Source of the DNA: Caenorhabditis elegans
Taxonomy: Eukaryota > Nematoda > Chromadorea > Rhabditida > Rhabditidae
DNA length: 64,000 nt
NCBI RefSeq assembly: GCF_000002985.6
Contig: NC_003284.9
Span: forward strand, 17,484,001 to 17,548,000
Direction: 5' to 3'
Made by a program: the position numbers and the translations under genes. Position 1 is the first letter of the stretch. Each line of letters starts with the position of its first letter. The notes beneath the pieces were generated by a model, which was given only the letters and a program-made list of their open reading frames with translations, was not told the origin of the DNA and ran no database searches. This document shows, one piece after another, positions 61,259 through 64,000 of this stretch.

Positions 61259-62078
61259 CATCCTTGACCAGGACTATATTGACAATTGGAACACAATTTT
61301 AATGACCGGAATCTTGAAATTAGTATTTATAACACACAAAATTGGAAAATAAAACGGAACATTCAAAATGGTTATTGAATATTTTTCAGATATTCAAAAA
61401 AACTCCTCTCTCCAGAGTTTTGATGTTCGATAGTGCAACCCAGTGAGGAACTGTGCGGTTCTTTTCACCACAGTGAGCAAATGCTTCCGTTCATTTTTTT
61501 TCCTTTTTTTTTAAAGTTCTTGCTCGCCATTTCTCAATATTTCTATAATGAATTGTTGTCGAAACGTCGAATTTAATCATATTTTGGTTTGCAGCCCGCC
61601 CCTGTTAAAAAGTAACAATGATGTTTTCTTCAAAGTTACACGTTTTCAAGCATGTCTCTTAATTACTATTTCATGTGTGCTGATACACTGCACCTGGACT
61701 AAACATTCCCTCTTCGCGCAGGATTGTTATTCTCCCTTCGCAATAAAAATGAAAAAGGGTGGTAAGGGCAGTCACCGCTCGCCTATTTTGAAGGGAGGCG
61801 GGTGGATTTTTTGGAACCTAATACTTAAATATCTTTTCAAATAAAGAAAATATCGAACTGAAATTAAACTTTGTAATTTTGAAACAGCCAGAGAGATGCT
61901 TATTTTTTTAATTTTAATTATTTTTAATACAGTGTCAGTCACAATTGTTCGGACTAGTGTTGGGCTCATTCGCTGGCTGTTTTCATGCGATTGACACGTT
62001 TTCAATCTTTACATTTGTATATAGTGGATAACTAACAGTAATTGCTTTTTAAACACAAAAACGTATATATGTGTTGAA

Positions 62079-62372
62079 CTATGGAATCCTAACAGCCAAT
62101 CCTTTGGCAAACTGTATTTTTGAGGGTTTTTCTATTCTGGAGGACTTCAGACTTAATATTTGCTCAGTTTTTATACATTTTAGCAGCTGAAAATATATTC
62201 TCTTCCACTCGACTCCCGCTTCTGCCGAACGAATGTTTGCCAAAGGCATAATTTTTTCAAGCAACATTTGGTGAAATAGAATGCCACTATTATCAAAACA
62301 TATTTTATTTTCATAACAACCATGTTGAGCGAAACGTACACAGCGATCCAGCATTTCAGCATTATTCTTCAA
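62079..62372 (-). CDS. Arm-encoded open frame, right copy (97 aa, unrecognised)
   Basis: Inverted counterpart of the 59897-60175 frame. About 86 aligned residues differ at only four or so (PL for PF, SLK for NLT, VRIP for VRTP). Its N-terminus (MKNNAEMLDRC) comes from flanking sequence and differs from the left copy, so the true start, if any, is unknown. Confidence 0.3.
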   Translation of the reverse strand: MKNNAEMLDRCVRFAQHGCYENKICFDNSGILFHQMLLEKIMPLANIRSAEAGVEWKRIYFQLLKCIKTEQILSLKSSRIEKPSKIQFAKGLAVRIP

Positions 62373-62759
62373 CCTAAATGGTTATGCCAGTTTGACTAAT
62401 CTTTCCGTTGCTACCTTAGAAATGTTACTTGCCTTATGAACTTTTGGATAGAATTAATGAATAGATAGTGTGGATATCATCTTTCTATTCAAAGATCTTG
62501 CGCGAAACACAATCCAAATGCTTTTTTTAACTTTTCAAGTACGTTTGCAGTTAACTGAGTTTTAGAGTTGTTCTTCTTACAATATATCGATTTTCTTATC
62601 CAGTTGTTTTCATACTCTTGTTCCTTTGAAGTTATGTGGTATTTTTTATTTAACTAGCAAATGCACCATTTTGCGGTGTTTGCTTTAAAAATACAGAGCT
62701 CTGAGTCAAAAAAAAAGATTTCATTTCAAAACCAGACTTTGAATATCCGTTCGTTATGA
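62373..62759. other. Spacer between palindrome and next foldback, no gene seen
   Basis: AT-rich, no frames of note. Confidence 0.5.
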
Positions 62760-63230
62760 GGTTATTCAAGTAGTGTCGTGAAATTAAAAAGTGTATTTCA
62801 ATACACGTTTTGCCTTATTCAAGTAACATCAAAAACATGTATTTCAATACAGTTTGTGACGTAATTTCGCGACATTTCTCGACATTTCTCGTCATTATTC
62901 GACAGCCAAAAAGCGAGCAATTGAGTGGAATTTAATTTTTCAAAATTAAATTTTAAACCTATACAGAAACTCTGGTGACAATGTTGGTAATACTTTCGAT
63001 AACTTTCTTATTGTTAGGTTCTATTTCTGAATCAGTAAAGTACTTTGAACTTAATTCATCCAGGGCAAAATAATCCGTCATTTGTATAACACCCATTAAA
63101 TCATAATAAAAAATTACGCGAAATTACGTCACAAACTGTATTGAAATACATGTTTTTGAAGTTACTTGAATAAGGTAAAATGTGTATTGAAATACTTTTT
63201 TTAATTTCACGACACTACTTGAATAACCCC
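62760..63230. mobile_element. Foldback element with 113-bp arms, 471 bp
   Basis: Arms 62760-62872 and 63117-63230 are inverted copies starting GGTTATTCAAGTAGTGTCGT. Each arm has the internal echo 'ttattcaagtaac' and two copies of 'gtatttcaatac', itself a short palindrome. The loop has tandem 'cgacatttct'. No target duplication clear, no protein. A non-autonomous element of unknown family. Confidence 0.8.
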
Positions 63231-63816
63231 ATTATCTTCTCACGATAGTCAGCAGTTTAAGTGATATCTTTGATCAAAACTCTATTGCAAACTTTCTGCT
63301 TGATGTTAGTGATTTATGAACATTGAGTGTGCAAACTTTTTTTTTCGTGCAATGTAGCCGCGATGCATTCTGATTGTTCAATTTTTAAACTATTATATGT
63401 GAAATATTTATCTTTTAACGTAATCCTTTAATCCTTAATTATGCATTTACCTAGTTTTATTTTTATAAGGAGATTAGCATTTTTGCAACTGTTTGAAATA
63501 TTTTTAACATGAATTTATCTCGTGACAAAGACATTAACAATATGAAAATATAATTCAAGAAAAGAACTTCATATTTAAGATGGTGAAAAAACAATTTGAT
63601 AAGAAAATACCATTTGTACGATTGGCATTGTTTGGTGAAACTCCACAAGAAGACAGATCTGAGGGAATACCGTTTCAAAAACAAAACAAAAATGTGAACA
63701 TAACGAGAAAACTGGAGAAAATTGTATAGATCAGTGGGGTTAAAATTATTGCTATAATTCAAACCGGTAAAAAAAGAAATGAAATTATATTCCGTCGGTC
63801 ACAGTACGCTCTGTAT
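63231..63816. other. 3' flank of the right-edge gene, no other gene seen
   Basis: AT-rich. The 99-codon minus frame 63762-63463 is Leu/Phe-rich and lacks support; part of this is likely 3' UTR of the adjacent gene. Confidence 0.5.
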
Positions 63817-64000
63817 TCAGCCAATAATATCGATATCTTCCTCTTCATTAGTTTGCTCTTTCATGTGGGCTTCTGGTGTTTGAACTGGCGTCGGTGGGAG
63901 CATAGCTTGAAGTTTCGCGATAAAATGGAGCTGTGCAACCTGATTGAAGAATGCCAACGTGTTTGAAAGAAGGAAAGGGCTGGGAGAAGCGACGGATTGT
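63817..64000 (-). CDS. Last exon of an unidentified gene (60 codons, 5' part off the window)
   Basis: The minus strand from the right edge stays open for 60 codons to TGA at 63819-63817, in the frame beginning with the second base. The peptide reads QSVASPSPFLLSNTLAFFNQ, then VAQLHFIAKLQAMLPPTPVQ, and ends in an acidic tail, EEEDIDIIG. The mix of an amphipathic helix (FNQVAQLHFIAKLQAML), a proline hinge and an acidic C-terminus, with balanced codons, marks it as coding, in contrast with its AT-rich flank. The other two frames hit stops sooner. The family is not recognised. Confidence 0.7.
   Translation of the reverse strand, partial: QSVASPSPFLLSNTLAFFNQVAQLHFIAKLQAMLPPTPVQTPEAHMKEQTNEEEDIDIIG

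Larger units (their letters stand above)
59914..62340. mobile_element. Large (2.4-kb) imperfect palindrome, likely foldback transposon or inverted duplication
   Basis: Left arm about 59914-60702 and right arm about 61383-62340 are inverted copies of high identity, from TGTACGTTTCGCTCAAC at the outside to GAATATCTGAAAAA at the inside. Both arms carry the same inward-reading frame (separate entries). The right arm has an extra 160 bp or so (61474-61634), which accounts for its length. The loop holds a 102-codon frame (60737-61045) and a CACCCGT-rich repeat. No clear target duplication at the arm edges. No transposase recognised. Confidence 0.85.

Noticed and set aside
1..64000. CRISPR array, bacterial operon or phage genes
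   Set aside because: No regularly spaced repeats, ribosome-binding sites or long uninterrupted genes. Gene structure is clearly eukaryotic.

Overview
This is nuclear genomic DNA of a nematode, most likely Caenorhabditis (C. elegans or a close relative). The DNA is AT-rich. The genes have short introns ending in TTTTCAG or TTTCAG, donors are GTAAGT or GTGAGT, and there is a degenerate mariner. Foldback repeats are abundant, one carrying the 'gtgtagatttacggg' word common in worm repeats, and there are dispersed degenerate copies of the nematode telomere unit TTAGGC/GCCTAA. No bacterial gene organisation is present. The chromosome cannot be fixed from sequence alone.

Layout. (1) 149-2843, minus: a rhodopsin-type neuropeptide GPCR of the somatostatin/opioid/allatostatin-C type. 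Six coding exons (TM1-TM6) join in frame; TM7 and the tail lie off the left edge. (2) About 3-34 kb: a gene desert with repeats, GC-rich patches that look like promoters or untranslated exons, and a few small candidate coding pieces (8270-8473, 20602-20738, 27255-27419, 31451-31981). (3) 35999-43263, plus: an HNF4-like nuclear hormone receptor in 11 coding exons whose summed length is exactly 444 codons. A dead 1273-bp mariner sits in the intron between ligand-domain exons 7 and 8. (4) 44410-47759, plus: a six-exon, 332-residue, secretory-pathway, single-pass membrane protein with a possible redox-dead thioredoxin-like fold. (5) 49244-50064, minus: a four-exon, 170-residue, basic, probably nuclear protein of unknown function. 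(6) 50-63 kb: a second repeat-rich region, with an AT microsatellite, a Tc3-like foldback, a 2.4-kb palindrome whose two arms each carry the same open frame, and another foldback. (7) 63817-64000, minus: the last 60 codons of a gene that enters from the right edge.

The genes do not form an operon or a recognisable pathway. The GPCR and nuclear receptor are independent signalling genes, and the long space before the receptor is most simply read as its regulatory domain, possibly with a distal untranslated exon at 34445-34529. I found no clearly new biological system. The best leads are the thioredoxin-like membrane protein, the palindrome with an ORF preserved in both arms, the orphan exon with a signal-peptide-like segment at 20.6 kb, and the four scattered telomere-like tracts.
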